Positions 11,201 to 22,504 of a stretch of DNA of 64,000 nucleotides are shown piece after piece. The stretch lies in assembly GCA_963978895.1 (NCBI GenBank), contig OZ022238.1, positions 1,966,953 through 2,030,952 of the forward strand, written 5' to 3'. Position 1 is the stretch's first letter. Every line of letters starts with the position of its first letter. Both the position numbers and the translations under genes were made by a program. The DNA is from Erpobdella octoculata (Eukaryota; Annelida; Clitellata; Hirudinida; Erpobdellidae). The notes under the pieces are model-generated. The model saw only the letters and a program-made list of their open reading frames with translations. It was not told where the DNA came from and made no database searches.

Positions 11201-14200
11201 ACCAGTGGATCCAGTGACTCCATCAGCCCCCTGGGCTTGAGACCCACCAGATAGTCCAGCTGGACCAGTAGGTCCAGTAGAACCAATCGGTCCCACTACT
11301 CCTGTTGCTCCAAACCCACCAGTTGCGCCTTTGGGTCCACCTGTTCCAGTGGCCCCTTTTGGACCTGTAAAGCCAGAAATTCCAGCCGGTCCAGTAAACC
11401 CAGGTGATCCAGGAATTCCGGTACTTCCTGGCTGTCCTGTAGTCAAAACACAGATTGCTCTGATTATAAAACTTATTAATATAAGAAAACAAGTTAAAAA
11501 AGTTAAAGTGCATTCATTTCTGAGTGCCACTTGCTCAAACGATTGGACCAGTGGCCATTTTGGAACATTGTTAGCTCACAAATAAGACTAGCGTATGCAG
11601 TGTTTACGGTGCCTGTGGCAGCCCCACATAATGCTCGCTACCCCCGCAAGCACACAAATGACTTTAACCCCCAAACAAAGTTGTACTCATTTATCGACCA
11701 CTAAAGGATGAAAGGCTGAGTCGACGTGAGCACATGCTAGTTGGTTTCTTGCTCATAGAAACTGCGTACCCAAACCTGGAATCAAACTCGGGTACTCTGA
11801 ATAGACCATCACATCTATTTACGTATAATTCAGAAATGCTGACTAACCGCTCAAACCAGGCGTCCCAACTGCTCCAGTAGCTCCAACCTCACCAGTAGAT
11901 CCATTGTCACCTGTTGGTCCCCTAGCTCCGGTAAAACCTGGAGATCCTATAGCTCCTAGAGGTCCAGTTATTCCTGTACCTCCAGTTGAGCCAGTAAAAC
12001 CTATATTTCCTTGGGTACCAGTAACTCCAGTATTTCCAGGAGATCCAACTAATCCTGAACCTGGTGTCCCTGGAAGACCTGGCGGCCCAGCAAAACCGGT
12101 ATCTCCTAAAGCACCTGCTGGACCAGAAACACCTGTACCGCCTTGAGATCCTTGGGTTCCTTCAGCTCCATTAGGACCAGTCACACCGTCTGGGCCAGTA
12201 TCTCCTAAAGGACCAGATGTACCAGTGTCCCCAGTAATACCTTGAATACCTGTTCCACCTGTATCACCAGTTCCTCCAGAACTACCCGTAAAACCGGTAT
12301 TTCCTGTAAAACCAGTTGCTCCTTGAGGTCCTGTGCTACCAGTGGATCCTACAACAGTGCTTCCATTCGTCGAAGGGCCAGGTGGGCCCTGGGGCCCTTT
12401 AACACCAATATCTCCGCTGTCACCCGTAGATCCTGTTGCGCCTTGAGGACCGATACCTCCAGATGGGCCTGTGTCACCCAGAGGTCCTGTAAAACCGGGC
12501 TGTCCATTAATTCCGTTCTGACCAGAAGATCCTGTAAATCCTCTAGGCCCAGTAGCTCCCTGAGGTCCAGTTTGGCCCATTGTTCCATCAGCTCCTGATG
12601 ATCCGGTATTTCCAGTAGCTCCAAGAATGCCAGGTGGTCCTTTTTCACCGGTGAAACCAGGAGAACCAACTGCTCCATTTATTGATGTACCAGCTGGTCC
12701 AGGAAATCCTGCAGGTCCAGTGTCTCCCGCGTCGCCAGGAAGACCAGGGGGTCCGATTGTACCATTTGTGCCTCTGGGACCAGAAGCACCCGTGGGACCG
12801 GTATCACCTGTCCCTCCAGATACACCAGGCAAACCTACTCCACCAGAAGCTCCTGATGCTCCCTGCAGTCCCGGTGCCCCAGTGTTTCCCGGAGCACCGC
12901 TGCCACTCGGTCCGGTGAAACCTGTCTGGCCGGACGCTCCCGAGGCTCCTGTAAAAAAATTTTTCAAATCAAAGTACGATGATGGTGACACAGAATGCCA
13001 AACATAGCAATTAATATCTTAAATAACAATTTTTACAGTCATGCAATGTGACAAATATGAGATGAATAACTAAAGAAGTTTTTAACTGAGAGGTTATTTA
13101 GGAATTTAAATGTCAACCTTGCCTTCCAGGAGATCCTCCTATTCCGGGTCTGCCAGTAGCCCCCAAGGGTCCGGTGGCCCCGATCGTTCCTGCGTTGATT
13201 AAAAAAAAATTAAACCAAACCAACTCTTTTAGTTAAACCGATAAATTCTTAAAAGCTTCAGAAAATTTCATTTTGTAAAATAAGCTGAAAGTTTAACTTT
13301 AAACGATTAAACAAAACACTCAATGAAGCATCAAATTGAAACTCCGCCAAAAAAAAAACAATTTCATCGTTAAAATGATTAAAGCATTCTTTAAAAAAAT
13401 GCAGAACCCTAAACAAAGTATATATTGTATATATATAATTTTTATTCATTAAATAAATCATCAAATCTACAATAAATAAAAAAAATAGCACAATGATTAC
13501 TCAAATCGATCCCGACTGCCATTCCAAAGTAGTCAGGCCTGGCAAGTTCGGTGAAAGTAACGTCGTCATTAACTGCAGGATAGTTGGTCCCGGAGACGGA
13601 GCGAGTGAGGGTTCGGTAGCCATCCGACTGGAACCGAGAGATTGGAAAAAAAGCGTTTTCTATCGTGATGCCGAGGCAGTCCCTTCGGTTTATCACGAAC
13701 GCTGAGCCGCTACCGGTGGTATTTACCTGAGGAACGATAATAATAATAATAATAACGAGGCTGTTCTGAGTGCTTCCAAATTGAGAGATTTGTATTATTA
13801 ACACCGCCAAAATAAAAAAAAGGAACAATACCGAATAAGAAAAAAAAAGATAACTGTTTGCTTCGGCAGCACAAGCTATTTTTCTACACGAAAAAAGGCC
13901 AAAAAGCAGAATAGGTTAAAAAATGTATAAAGGAAGACAAAAGCTTTATTGGAATTAACAAAAAACGAATAATAGTTCTAATGTAACCTTTGAAATTTCA
14001 AAATTAGAAATATTATGTTTCTCGATTCTGTATCACTTTTCATTCTGTTCACATTTCACTATTTGAGATTATTGTATTACACTGCTGTCTGGTATTTTCA
14101 CTTCACAATATCATCTCAAAAGTAATAATTACAATGATAATTTTTTTTTTAAATTTTATTTTCAATTACTTTTATTATTTTATTGATAATCCATTTAATC

Positions 14201-14636
14201 AGACATTACTATTCCTTGTTTCTATAAAAAAAAATAGCTTGTGCTGCTATCACTACTGTAGCACTGTAGCCACTAATGTGCTAAAGTTTAGTATATAGCA
14301 AATGATTACCAAATCAATTACTAAATGAACCTACAGTGTACAGGTATGCAGTGTTGCTTGCCGTGACGATAACTCGATACTCCCAGACGAGCTTGAACGT
14401 AATCGGCGTGAGGTCGGATTGGTCTCCAGGTCGCCATATCTGAAGCCGTACAGCTATGTCCTGGGCTTGAGGGAAGGAGCGGAAGCTAAAATTTGTCAGA
14501 AACCCACTGGGAAGGGTTCTCGTTGTATCGACGAATATGTTTTGGGCGCCCCGATCTGTTGCCTGCTGGGGATTACCAGTGACGTTGTTGCCCCAGTAAA
14601 TCCGGGGGCTCTCGTACCTGAATATTATGTTGCCGT
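2239..14636 (-). CDS. Threonine-rich giant collagen chain with N-terminal non-collagenous domain (5' end missing)
   Basis: Extracellular triple-helix protein. Exons: 14335-14636, 13501-13726, 13118-13189, 11848-12948, 9808-11436, 9156-9695, 8481-8849, 7947-8387, 7277-7708, 7003-7119, 6632-6919, 6085-6291, 5640-6017, 4303-4851, 3887-4102, 3350-3754, 2239-2441. Exons 1-2 encode about 176 residues of an unassigned, probably beta-rich domain; the rest is about 2,300 residues of Gly-X-Y. Thr dominates Y: about 31 of 48 triplets in 7277-7708. Every collagen intron splits the first Gly codon (phase 1), and complete collagen exons are multiples of 9 nt except 11848-12948. Only two cysteines are evident, one in exon 2 and one in the C-terminal tail ([12 protein letters not shown]). 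No fibrillar C-propeptide, NC1 or RGD is seen. A signal-peptide exon must lie upstream of 14636 and was not found. The C-terminus is uncertain (see findings). Thr-Y collagens of annelid cuticle are stabilised by galactosylated Thr; that role here is inferred. Confidence 0.9.
2700..2897 (+). pseudogene. Possible LINE tail fragment
   Basis: A plus-strand frame reads [20 protein letters not shown] then [11 protein letters not shown] and a stop. This resembles the last residues of retrotransposon polyproteins, where a Ser-Val-x-x-F-K-x-R-L helix is common. No catalytic motif is present and the match is short. The intron 2442-3349 shows nothing else recognisable. Confidence 0.25.
5225..5500 (+). 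pseudogene. LINE reverse-transcriptase C-terminal fragment, in a collagen intron
   Basis: An open stretch reads [20 protein letters not shown] and later a segment ending [12 protein letters not shown]. This has the arrangement of the end of many CR1/Jockey-type non-LTR retrotransposon polyproteins (arginine-rich, RGDMIE-like, then a W-N-L motif). The copy is short, has stops just upstream, and the typical WNSLP motif is changed, so it is a dead fragment. It lies in the intron 4852-5639, antisense to the collagen gene. The rest of that intron is AT-rich with no other feature. Confidence 0.55.
11585..11830 (-). mobile_element. SINE-like element in the intron between the two largest collagen exons
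   Basis: On the minus strand there is a tRNA-like head with a B-box-like segment near 11780-11800, followed by a body around 11690-11735. That body matches the body of the plus-strand element at 15605-15890: a segment near GGATGAAAGGCTGAGT and the flanking GTCGAC-like words are shared. The two copies define one dispersed SINE family. Ends are approximate. Confidence 0.5.
13501..14636 (-). other. N-terminal non-collagenous domain of the collagen (two exons)
   Basis: Exon 14335-14636 follows a strong acceptor (pyrimidine tract then CAG) and reads [18 protein letters not shown] at its start, later [20 protein letters not shown] and [21 protein letters not shown]. Exon 13501-13726 continues in frame with [20 protein letters not shown] and ends in [14 protein letters not shown] before the first Gly-X-Y exon. 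Alternating hydrophobic residues suggest a beta-sandwich. NVT and NTT sequons and one cysteine are visible. I recall similar Trp-rich and Val-Trp-Glu segments in uncharacterised lophotrochozoan secreted proteins but cannot name a domain family. It could act in chain selection or trimerisation, which is inference. Confidence 0.7.
13866..14247. mobile_element. MITE-like element with 18-bp terminal inverted repeats, in collagen intron 1
   Basis: The left end (13866-13883) reads GCAGCACAAGCTATTTTT and the right end (14230-14247) is its exact reverse complement, 382 bp apart. No open reading frame or clear target-site duplication was found. It lies between the two non-collagenous exons. Confidence 0.5.
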
Positions 14637-15394
14637 CTGTGCAGACGCGAGTAAAATCAGACAGAAATACGTTAAATAAGTTGAAAGGACAATCGGGATT
14701 TACATTATTATTATTATTATATAATAAATATTAGATTATAAATCAACCATTTCAAATGATCTAGTCTAGTTACCTAGTTTTGGTTTGCTAACGCATCAAG
14801 GCGCAATAACCAAGATATCTATGGCAATAAGTAATAACATTCATCAGCGTTTACTTCTTCTAGCCTAATAACTAATGTCTAGTAAAACGTGCTTTCTAGT
14901 GCGCGCAGTTTAAATGTGAAAAGAAAAAAAAGTTATAAATAGAAACAATGGTGAGTTTTATGTGTTTAAATGCATAATTAAAAAAAATTACTTGGAGTTG
15001 TTGTCAAATCTGAAATGTAAAACAAACACAAAATTAATTCATTATTACTTTCGTTTAAAGATTAAAATTGGCTTATTTAGGGGAGCTAAACACTTAAACA
15101 CCTACCATTTTGCGAAAGGACGACGACCCAACTTGACGGTAAGACTATGAAAGCGAAAAATATTCTAGTGAAAGTCTCAACTGACTTCATTTTTTTCTTT
15201 CAAAGAAAATTCTAAAAAGAAAAGAAAAAAATATTTACAACTTCAAACAAATAGGCACAACCCGCATAAGTCAGGGGCGTAGCCAGCGAGGGAGACATGG
15301 GTAAATGTCTCTCGTCAAAAATTGTGATTACTTGTTTAGTTTATTAGTAGTGGATTTAAAAATTAGACTAAGTGTTGTGTGCTCGGTTATTTGT

Positions 15395-15560
15395 TACTTT
15401 TTTTTATAATAGTCCTTCACACCAGGTGTTTTAAGACTCAAATAGCAATATGTAGGAAATACCGTAGTACTTCCTGTTGCGCTTCCTATTTTGGTTCTTT
15501 TTCTTTCTTTTTTTTTATCCAGACTTGGTACTGGTTTGCAAAAGCGGAGCCGAGCTTGGC
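15395..15560 (+). mobile_element. Dispersed foldback-family copy
   Basis: Contains TATAATAGTCCTTCACACCA then GGTGTTTTAAGACT, a GTAGTACTTCCTGT word and a final ACTTGGTACTGGTTTGCAAA segment, in the same order as 22505-22685. Confidence 0.7.
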
Positions 15561-15604
15561 CTTTGCTACGCTATTTACTTAATAATGCAACCTTTACTAT
15601 AAAC

Positions 15605-15890
15605 AGTGCGGCGCGGTGGTAAAGCGGTAAAGTCTTGGACTTCTTCGCTCGAGGTTTCAGGTTTGTCTCCCCAGCAAAATCTCACGATGCGCAACTCCAT
15701 TGGACAAGGATTTCCATGTAACGGCTCAGGTCAACTCAGCCTTTCATCCACTTGTGGTCGACAAATGATTACCAGCTTAAGCCGGGTAATAATAAAATGC
15801 AGTCTATGGAAAACGTTTGGGTGGCAGGTAACTTTGTGTGATCCCAAAGTGATGTTTGCTGGTGCCTCTGAGGTTTAGCAGCGGGCGTTC
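15605..15890 (+). mobile_element. SINE-like element
   Basis: tRNA-like head GCGCGGTGGTAAAGCGGTAA followed by GAGGTTTCAGG, then a body with CAACTCAGCCTTTCATCCAC and GTCGACAAATGATTACCAGC. The body is shared with the reverse copy at 11585-11830. Confidence 0.55.
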
Positions 15891-16014
15891 ACTGGCGGAT
15901 CTGAGGGGCCAATCCAGTTATGGCCCCTTCCCATTTTGCCTATAGACTTTGGACCCCTCATCAAAACCAAATAAGAAATTATAAAGGTCTGTTAAAAGCG
16001 AAACATGAAACACT

Positions 16015-16220
16015 CTGAGGTGCTGGTGACAGAGCGGTAAAGCGTTCGCCTGTCGATTTTTAGGTCGGCAGTTCGAGCCTCACCGGCGTTCCTTAAGCAA
16101 GGAGTTCACTCGCATTTACTGAAGGGGATGGCGCCTATAAATGGCTGCCTGTGCAAAAGACCCTTTCTTTGTGGCTTAGAAGTCTAAGGATTAACGCCAC
16201 GTTAAACATTGTCAAAAAAA
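16015..16220 (+). mobile_element. SINE-like element, second family
   Basis: Head GGTGACAGAGCGGTAAAGCG (A box) and GGCAGTTCGAGCCTCACCGG (B box), then body GGCGCCTATAAATGGCTGCC. Reverse copies lie at 44115-44300 (full) and 56255-56332 (head). Confidence 0.7.
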
Positions 16221-18845
16221 CGTTTAAGCAAATTTTTACTGAGCACAAAAATCACTCTTTTCTTGCGTCAATATCCAAAGACTATAGAAACTGAACTCAC
16301 GAATAGGGATAGATCCATGGGGACGAGGGGATGCATCAGAGGATCAATTAAGAATTTTTTTGGGTAGAATACCCGGTTTTTGGAAAATGACCGTAGTTTT
16401 TTTCAGATTTTATTTTTGAAAATAAGTTAAGATATCCCCTTCCCCACTCATCGATTATTATTGGGGAAAAACTGCGGTGCGACCTAATCTTCTCTTCTCT
16501 TTCTCTGTGCAAAATTTTCGTTCTTTATTTTATTTCAATAAATTTTCAGCTGGAAATTGCGACACTATTTTTTCATGCCATTTTATTGTAATTTGATCTT
16601 TCACTAAGTTTATTGATTCTCTTTAGATCTTTTATTTAGTTAAACTTAAAAGCTAATCCCAAAAATGGTTAAAAATAGTAAGAATTTATAGTTCAACTTA
16701 ATTTTTTCATGTTTAATTTAGAAAACATCCAAAAAAAGACGCCACGCACTTAAGGAAGGGAGAGAGTGGGGGATGTCTTAGTGTTGTATTCGTGTTGCAG
16801 CATTTACAAATATATAACTATTTTGGTTTATTTGAAATGTTCAAGTTAACATTATAACAAACATTGCCGTAAAATAAAAGTTAAATTTTACATTTAAAAG
16901 AACATTTACAAAACTTAATCTAAAATGGAATGTTTGATTCTAAAATGCTTCTTATACGGCAAAAAATTGTTGAGGTATATTATAAGTAGGTAGGTATGCT
17001 CTTGTCTTTCAAATCTCTCATGGCAAGCGAGTGAAAACGTACCCACGTCAGAAATTTCTGGTTACACGCCTAGTATAAAAAAAATCAAGTCATGTTGTAG
17101 GTAGCTCATATATATTTCTTAGGTCATGTCATGCGTGTGACTGTGATAGAAGTTGTACGAATATGCAAACAAACGACTGAATGAGTTGCTTTAGTCACGA
17201 CAAGACGACCACAACTAATTGGCTAGAGGAGATGCCATGATATTTTTAATTCTATATATGATCTCACTGACTGATCATTGAAATATGCTCCAAAATAAAG
17301 CCTAACTTCTTGGACATCAGTGTGTAATATTGTTGTGTCTCGTTTATTTGTAGTTTAATTAAGGTCGTTATCTAAATGGATTATTTCTTTTTTGAGGAAT
17401 ATGAGTAGTAAGTACTTTGAGTACGATGGTGTATACGATAGAAGATTCTAGATCTCCGAGAGTTAGGTTAATGTCCGATATGCTTTGATGCTGGTTAAAT
17501 ATATTTAAACAATTTTTCAGTCAAACTTGACTATTAATAGACACACACACACACACACAAACATACAAAGACTTCAAACGAACCATAGTAAAACAACGAA
17601 AGAATAGTAGGCATCAACACGGGTATCCATTGACTAAACTCTAGCCAAAGTCTGGTTAACGTCTTTAACTGTCTCGCGCTAACCGCCTTCGTAACGTTGT
17701 AAAAGCCTTAGCCTTTCCAATGTACTCTCTAGCCATTGTTGTTGTGTCTTTATGAAAAGCATAGTATATTGTGTGTATACTAGGCAAAGTATGCATTGCA
17801 ACGTAAGTAGAGAACTAAACTTAGTAACATTGTTGTGATCTCGTCTGATATGCGTGGGTTACACAGAATCCACGATGAATAGAAGAAAGGTCGTGAGCCT
17901 CGTGGTTAATTTATAGCTAGGGTCAAAAGGGCTGGCTGGTTACCCCCCAAAAAATGTCGCGGTGTTGGTCTGTATGTACAAACGGCTACAGCTTATAGGT
18001 ACTCATACACACTCACAAAAGTCAAATTTGAACAACTAATTAACAAACTTATCTATAATAAAAAGCAAAAATCATTTTTATAAGATCTCTAAACTTTAAA
18101 ATATAAAGATTATGTTATTTTAGTCTATCAGACTTGCTAATAAAAGAAAAAATTGAACCAGATAAATGTGCTTAAAACATATACCTTTAGGCCTGTGGCT
18201 TCGTTTGAAAGATTTGCTGAAGTGAATTCATACCAATAATATTTTCCCACGACTATAGTGAAAGGTTCGGAAATTTTCAGATTAACTATGAAAACTTATG
18301 TACTTGAATTGTGGTGAATAAGCAGTGCCAGACAAAAAAGTGAAACCAAAATGTTATTTTTAATTACTTTATACTGGCTTTTTTTTATTAAACTAAATTG
18401 TTTCTTTGCACTTAAATAAAATGCAACGCGCATGTTGTTTTAATTGTTTGTCTGCTGAATGACTCGGAATTGGAAAACTTTACCTACTGAGTGAAATTTA
18501 AGTAGCCAAACATTGGCTACACATTTCCAAATCTAAAATTAGTGATTACAGCCATTTACAGCCCATTTACAGCCCATTTCAACAAAATTTCAATAAAATG
18601 CATTTTTAGCAATTCAACACTTGCACTTTAGTACTATTTAATAGAACTATTGTATAATCATCACCAATAAAAGTTTGCCATAACGCTTCAGTGACACCAA
18701 AATAGCTGAAAAATTTCTTTTCAATTAACTTGATCAGCAAAACGTAAAATTACAATTAACTTTACCTTGCTTACTTAATGGATAAAGAATGAGAAAAAAG
18801 ATAATTTGATTTTATAAACTACATTGGTATTATCTCTCAATCAAT

Positions 18846-19185
18846 CAGGGGCGCAACTATGGGGCAGGGGAACTTTCCTCCCCTCCCCCATGACAAATCG
18901 GAAGATCCTGCAATTTTTCAAAATTCGATGAGTTTTTTGGGTAGGGGGTGGGGGTGCAACATTTATTCATAAACTTATTTTTTAACAATTGTTTTAACTT
19001 GTTTGAGACTGAGTTTGACTATCTTCAGTTTGCAGTATTTCTCTTCTTTCATTAATAAATTATTAAAGATACCAAAAAAAGACTGCAGACTAAAGATAGT
19101 CAAGAAGAATTTTCGTCCGTGGGGCGGGCTTTTTCCCTTTTTTCAGACTTGAGCCCCCCAACGTTTTCTGCTGATTGCGCCCCTG
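18846..19185. mobile_element. hAT-like MITE with 8-bp target duplication
   Basis: 340 bp. Starts CAGGGGCGCAA and ends TTGCGCCCCTG. CAATCAAT flanks both sides (18838-18845 and 19186-19193). The 8-bp duplication and CAGGG termini are the hAT pattern. The right flank runs into a CAAT tetranucleotide repeat (19186-19290), so the duplication is suggestive and not decisive. Confidence 0.65.
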
Positions 19186-19236
<51 letters not shown>

Positions 19237-20215
19237 CTAGACAACCAATCAATCAATCAATCAATTGGTCAGTCAATCAATCAATACAAATGAACTTATA
19301 CAGTTATTTTATTCTTAAAAACCTGTTGTTGCAGCCGTAGAAAGCTATAAGTCACTTAAGGAAAGTTCTTTCCTAACTCCACTTCTCCTACGGTCACCAA
19401 GCCCCAAACATGGAGAAAAAGGAAGCACGCAGAAAATCAGAACGAATGATGTCCCGCAGGAAATAAAAAAATACTTTGGTATCTCCTACTTTATGCAGTT
19501 TTGTTTGTTTTCAAATACTCAAAAGGCGACAGCATGATCGCATGATCAACTCCGCTTTGCTAACGGTGAGCCACGAGTGGCCGCATCTGGATAAAAGTGA
19601 GAGGGAAATCTGCAACCTTTTTGATTTCCCTCCCTCTGCTATTTTTGTCTTAAAACACTAATGTACAAAAGTCAAAAAGAAAATTCAAATCACGTTGTCT
19701 TTAAACGCTTTTACTGTAGGAAAATAAAAAGCTATATTTAAAAATGAGTTTAACAAATAAGGTTATACTTTTGTCAAATAATATTTAAATGTAAAATCAT
19801 TTTATTATTTAACAGAGTGCGGAAAAATACACAATTAAGACAAAAAATAAAACAAAACCTGGAAAGTACTAACTAAATACTCTGAAATACCTGCATCTTC
19901 GAGTTAACTCCTATCAAGAGCAATTTTTTTTACAAATCAGTATCCAACGAGATAGAAACAATTTTGATAAAAATTTATCTTTTTAATAATTTATTTAAAA
20001 ATTAATAATTATGTTTCGTATTAATTTGTTTAGATATTTACTATTTTTTATTTTTTTAAGGTAATTTATTTATATATCATTTAATATTTATTTATCCAAA
20101 AAAAATAAATATCGATCTTGTGGGTATTCGAAGGAGCCAGCTCCTATGATTGCTCTATCCTGCTTTGTCCCGATTTTCTATTTTATTTCTATGTATCTTT
20201 ATTTTCTCTCTCTTT

Positions 20216-20276
<61 letters not shown>

Positions 20277-20454
20277 TAATTTCTCTAACTCTCTTGTCCT
20301 CTCTTTTTACTCTTTCTGTCTACGTGCTCTTTATCTTTCTTTCTTTTGCTCATTTTGTCGTCTGCTCAATAGAAGCTGAAACGTGCGATTGTCATGCTTG
20401 GTCAGTTCCCGCCGTCATGTTGCGTTATAATTAGAAGAGTCCTGTCTTTGACGT

Positions 20455-20752
20455 AGTATGAGATAGTCTTGGTAGTCTTGGTAGTCTTGGTAGTATGAGA
20501 TAGTCTTGGTAGTCTTGATAGTCTTGGTAGTCTTGGTAGTCTTGGTAGTATGAGATAGTCTTGGTAGTCTTGGTAGTCTTGGTAGTCTTGGTAGTCTTGA
20601 TAGTCTTGGTAGTCTTGATAGTCTTGGTAGTCTTGATAGTCTTGGTAGTCTTGATAGTCTTGGTAGTCTTGATAGTCTTGGTAGTCTTGATAGTCTTGGT
20701 AGTCTTGATAGTCTTGGTAGTCTTGATAGTCTTGGTAGTCTTGGTAGTTTGT
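20455..20752. repeat. 9/18-bp minisatellite (TAGTCTTGG / TAGTCTTGA)
   Basis: Irregular 9-mers at the left become a regular 18-bp alternation of TAGTCTTGG and TAGTCTTGA at the right. Open frames through it are low-complexity artefacts. Confidence 0.85.
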
Positions 20753-22449
20753 TTGTTGTTTGTTGTTCTGGCTGGGCAGCGGTGGAAGGCGCTTCCAGCA
20801 CCAACTTCTGATTTAGAGGAGAAATCGCTGGTTAAAGTTGTCAAGCCATGAACAAAATAAACACAATATAAATTCTGTGAGAATTGCTAAAAAAATTGTT
20901 GGAAAATTAAATGAGTCCGGTATAATAAACAAGTAAAGGAAAAAACGAGTTTGTTAACACAAACTTTGATTTCAAATAGGACTCGATGTCTGTCTGTGTG
21001 TATGTATACGAAAGATGTTCAAATTACGTTTTTTGTTTTTTTTTAATTGAATCATGTATTGTCATCCAAGGTAAAGCTATGCTGAAAGTTTCAGCTTCCT
21101 AGCTAGTCAAAAAGCTGGCTAAATTTTACTTGCAAGATTTGCGTACAGAGAAAGCCACACAAACACACAAACAGAGATTGTAACCTAAATAAAAGTTTGT
21201 AAAAAATCTGTAATTTCAGGCTTCAGGCTGGACTAGTATAACTGTGCCCAGTTGAAACACCAACAACAAATTGCTTTTGTATATCTGTGTATAAGTCTCC
21301 AGTTAGGTTATACAGTTAGATATAGTATGAGATACTTATAAATTTTTCTTCCAGCACCAATTTTTTCTTTAGAGGAGAAATCGCTGGTTATAGGGGTCAA
21401 GCCTTTAATGAGATAAAAACAATGAAATGTTGTGAGAATTGCGAAATATTACTTTCACCACTGGGCTACGACACCTCAACAGCTTCAATATGTCTGCGCC
21501 GGTATTGACGCTTTTCCTAGAGCTTAAAGTTCCAATTGTCTTAGAATCATCAAAATAATAAGACGATCGGAACAGTTGGCCCCGATGAGTTGTTAAAGCG
21601 TCGTACCCCTTCTAGTTTTAATGGAATGGGTTGCTACAGAGCTTCAAGCTTCAGTAGAATGGGTTGGAACAGAATTTTTAGTTTCAGTGAAATAGATTTA
21701 AGACAGAGTTTTTAGCCCCAGTCTCAGTGGAATGGAAATAGACTGGGACATGGTTTCAAGGTTCAGTCGAATGGGCTAACTTGGAGTTTCTTTACTCAAT
21801 AAGTTGTTTTGAGGCTATAAGCCGGAACAAATATGGAGATTTTAGGCTGGGCTGTAGTTTAAAAAAAAAAAATAGTTTTAATAATTTGTTTTCTATAACT
21901 ATTTTATATTTTGTACATTTGACAAAAAAAATTGATAGAATGTTAAGATTGAAAATATAAAAATTTTTGAATAAATATTAAAAAAAAAAACTTTTAATTC
22001 AAATTTTTAAATTGAAAAAAAATAATATAGCTTGTTTTAAATAAATTGTAATTTAATGGTTCATTTCTTTACAAAAAATAAGTAATTTTTTCAAAAATTA
22101 AATCAGTTTATTTCTGCAATTTATTCTCATTTTTTTCAATCAAATTTTAAAATTTAATATAATGTAAAGTCCTTGTCGAAAAGTAAATCCGCTAATTTGC
22201 AGCTTGATTGAATAAAGAGAAATCATTTATTTCAAATGTGTTAAAGAAAGGGGCCCAACATATGGCTCAAGCTAACAAGCACCCAAGCATACAGACACGG
22301 TCAAGTTCATATCATTTACGTACGAAAATCATACATAGAAATATTTAATAAAATACACATTTAAAAATTCACAAAAAAATTTGCCTAATTGATAAGATTT
22401 TGTAATTATCTGGAGAAATTCATAATAGAAACTGATATAAACCGGAGCG

Positions 22450-22503
22450 AATGCGCAAACAAGTGCTAAACTAGTCGTGCCGCAGTGCCGCATACTACCA
22501 TTT
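22450..22503. mobile_element. Solo end of the TGGTAGTATGCGGC family
   Basis: GCCGCATACTACCATTT at 22487-22503 equals the inner inverted-repeat terminus of the nested element at 60870-61685. It abuts the foldback element. Confidence 0.45.
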
Positions 22504-22504
22504 T

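Noticed and set aside
7228..12991. Long plus-strand proline/valine-rich open frames opposite the collagen exons
   Set aside because: They are the antisense of Gly-X-Y codons; splice signals, phase and composition support only the minus strand.
2239..13189. Bacterial or viral collagen-like gene (Gly-X-Thr repeats) acquired by transfer
   Set aside because: Sixteen phased introns and an N-terminal domain exon pair argue for a long-resident animal gene; repeat composition alone is not evidence of transfer.
13858..13875. U6 snRNA-like word (TTGCTTCGGCAGCACA)
   Set aside because: Only about 16 bases match the U6 5' stem; the rest does not follow U6, and the word overlaps the end of a MITE inverted repeat.
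14942..14954. ATG followed by GTGAGT as Homer exon 1
   Set aside because: Gives M-L-P instead of the conserved M-G-E-x-P and needs a 9.5-kb intron; the candidate at 24031 fits phase and protein better.
15895..16000. Possible paired hAT ends between 15273 and 15900
   Set aside because: The inward-facing partner of the CAGGGGCGTAGCCAGC end was not found, so no element could be bounded.
20415..20851. Open frames of up to 137 residues on both strands
   Set aside because: Translations of the TAGTCTTGG minisatellite; open in several frames at once.
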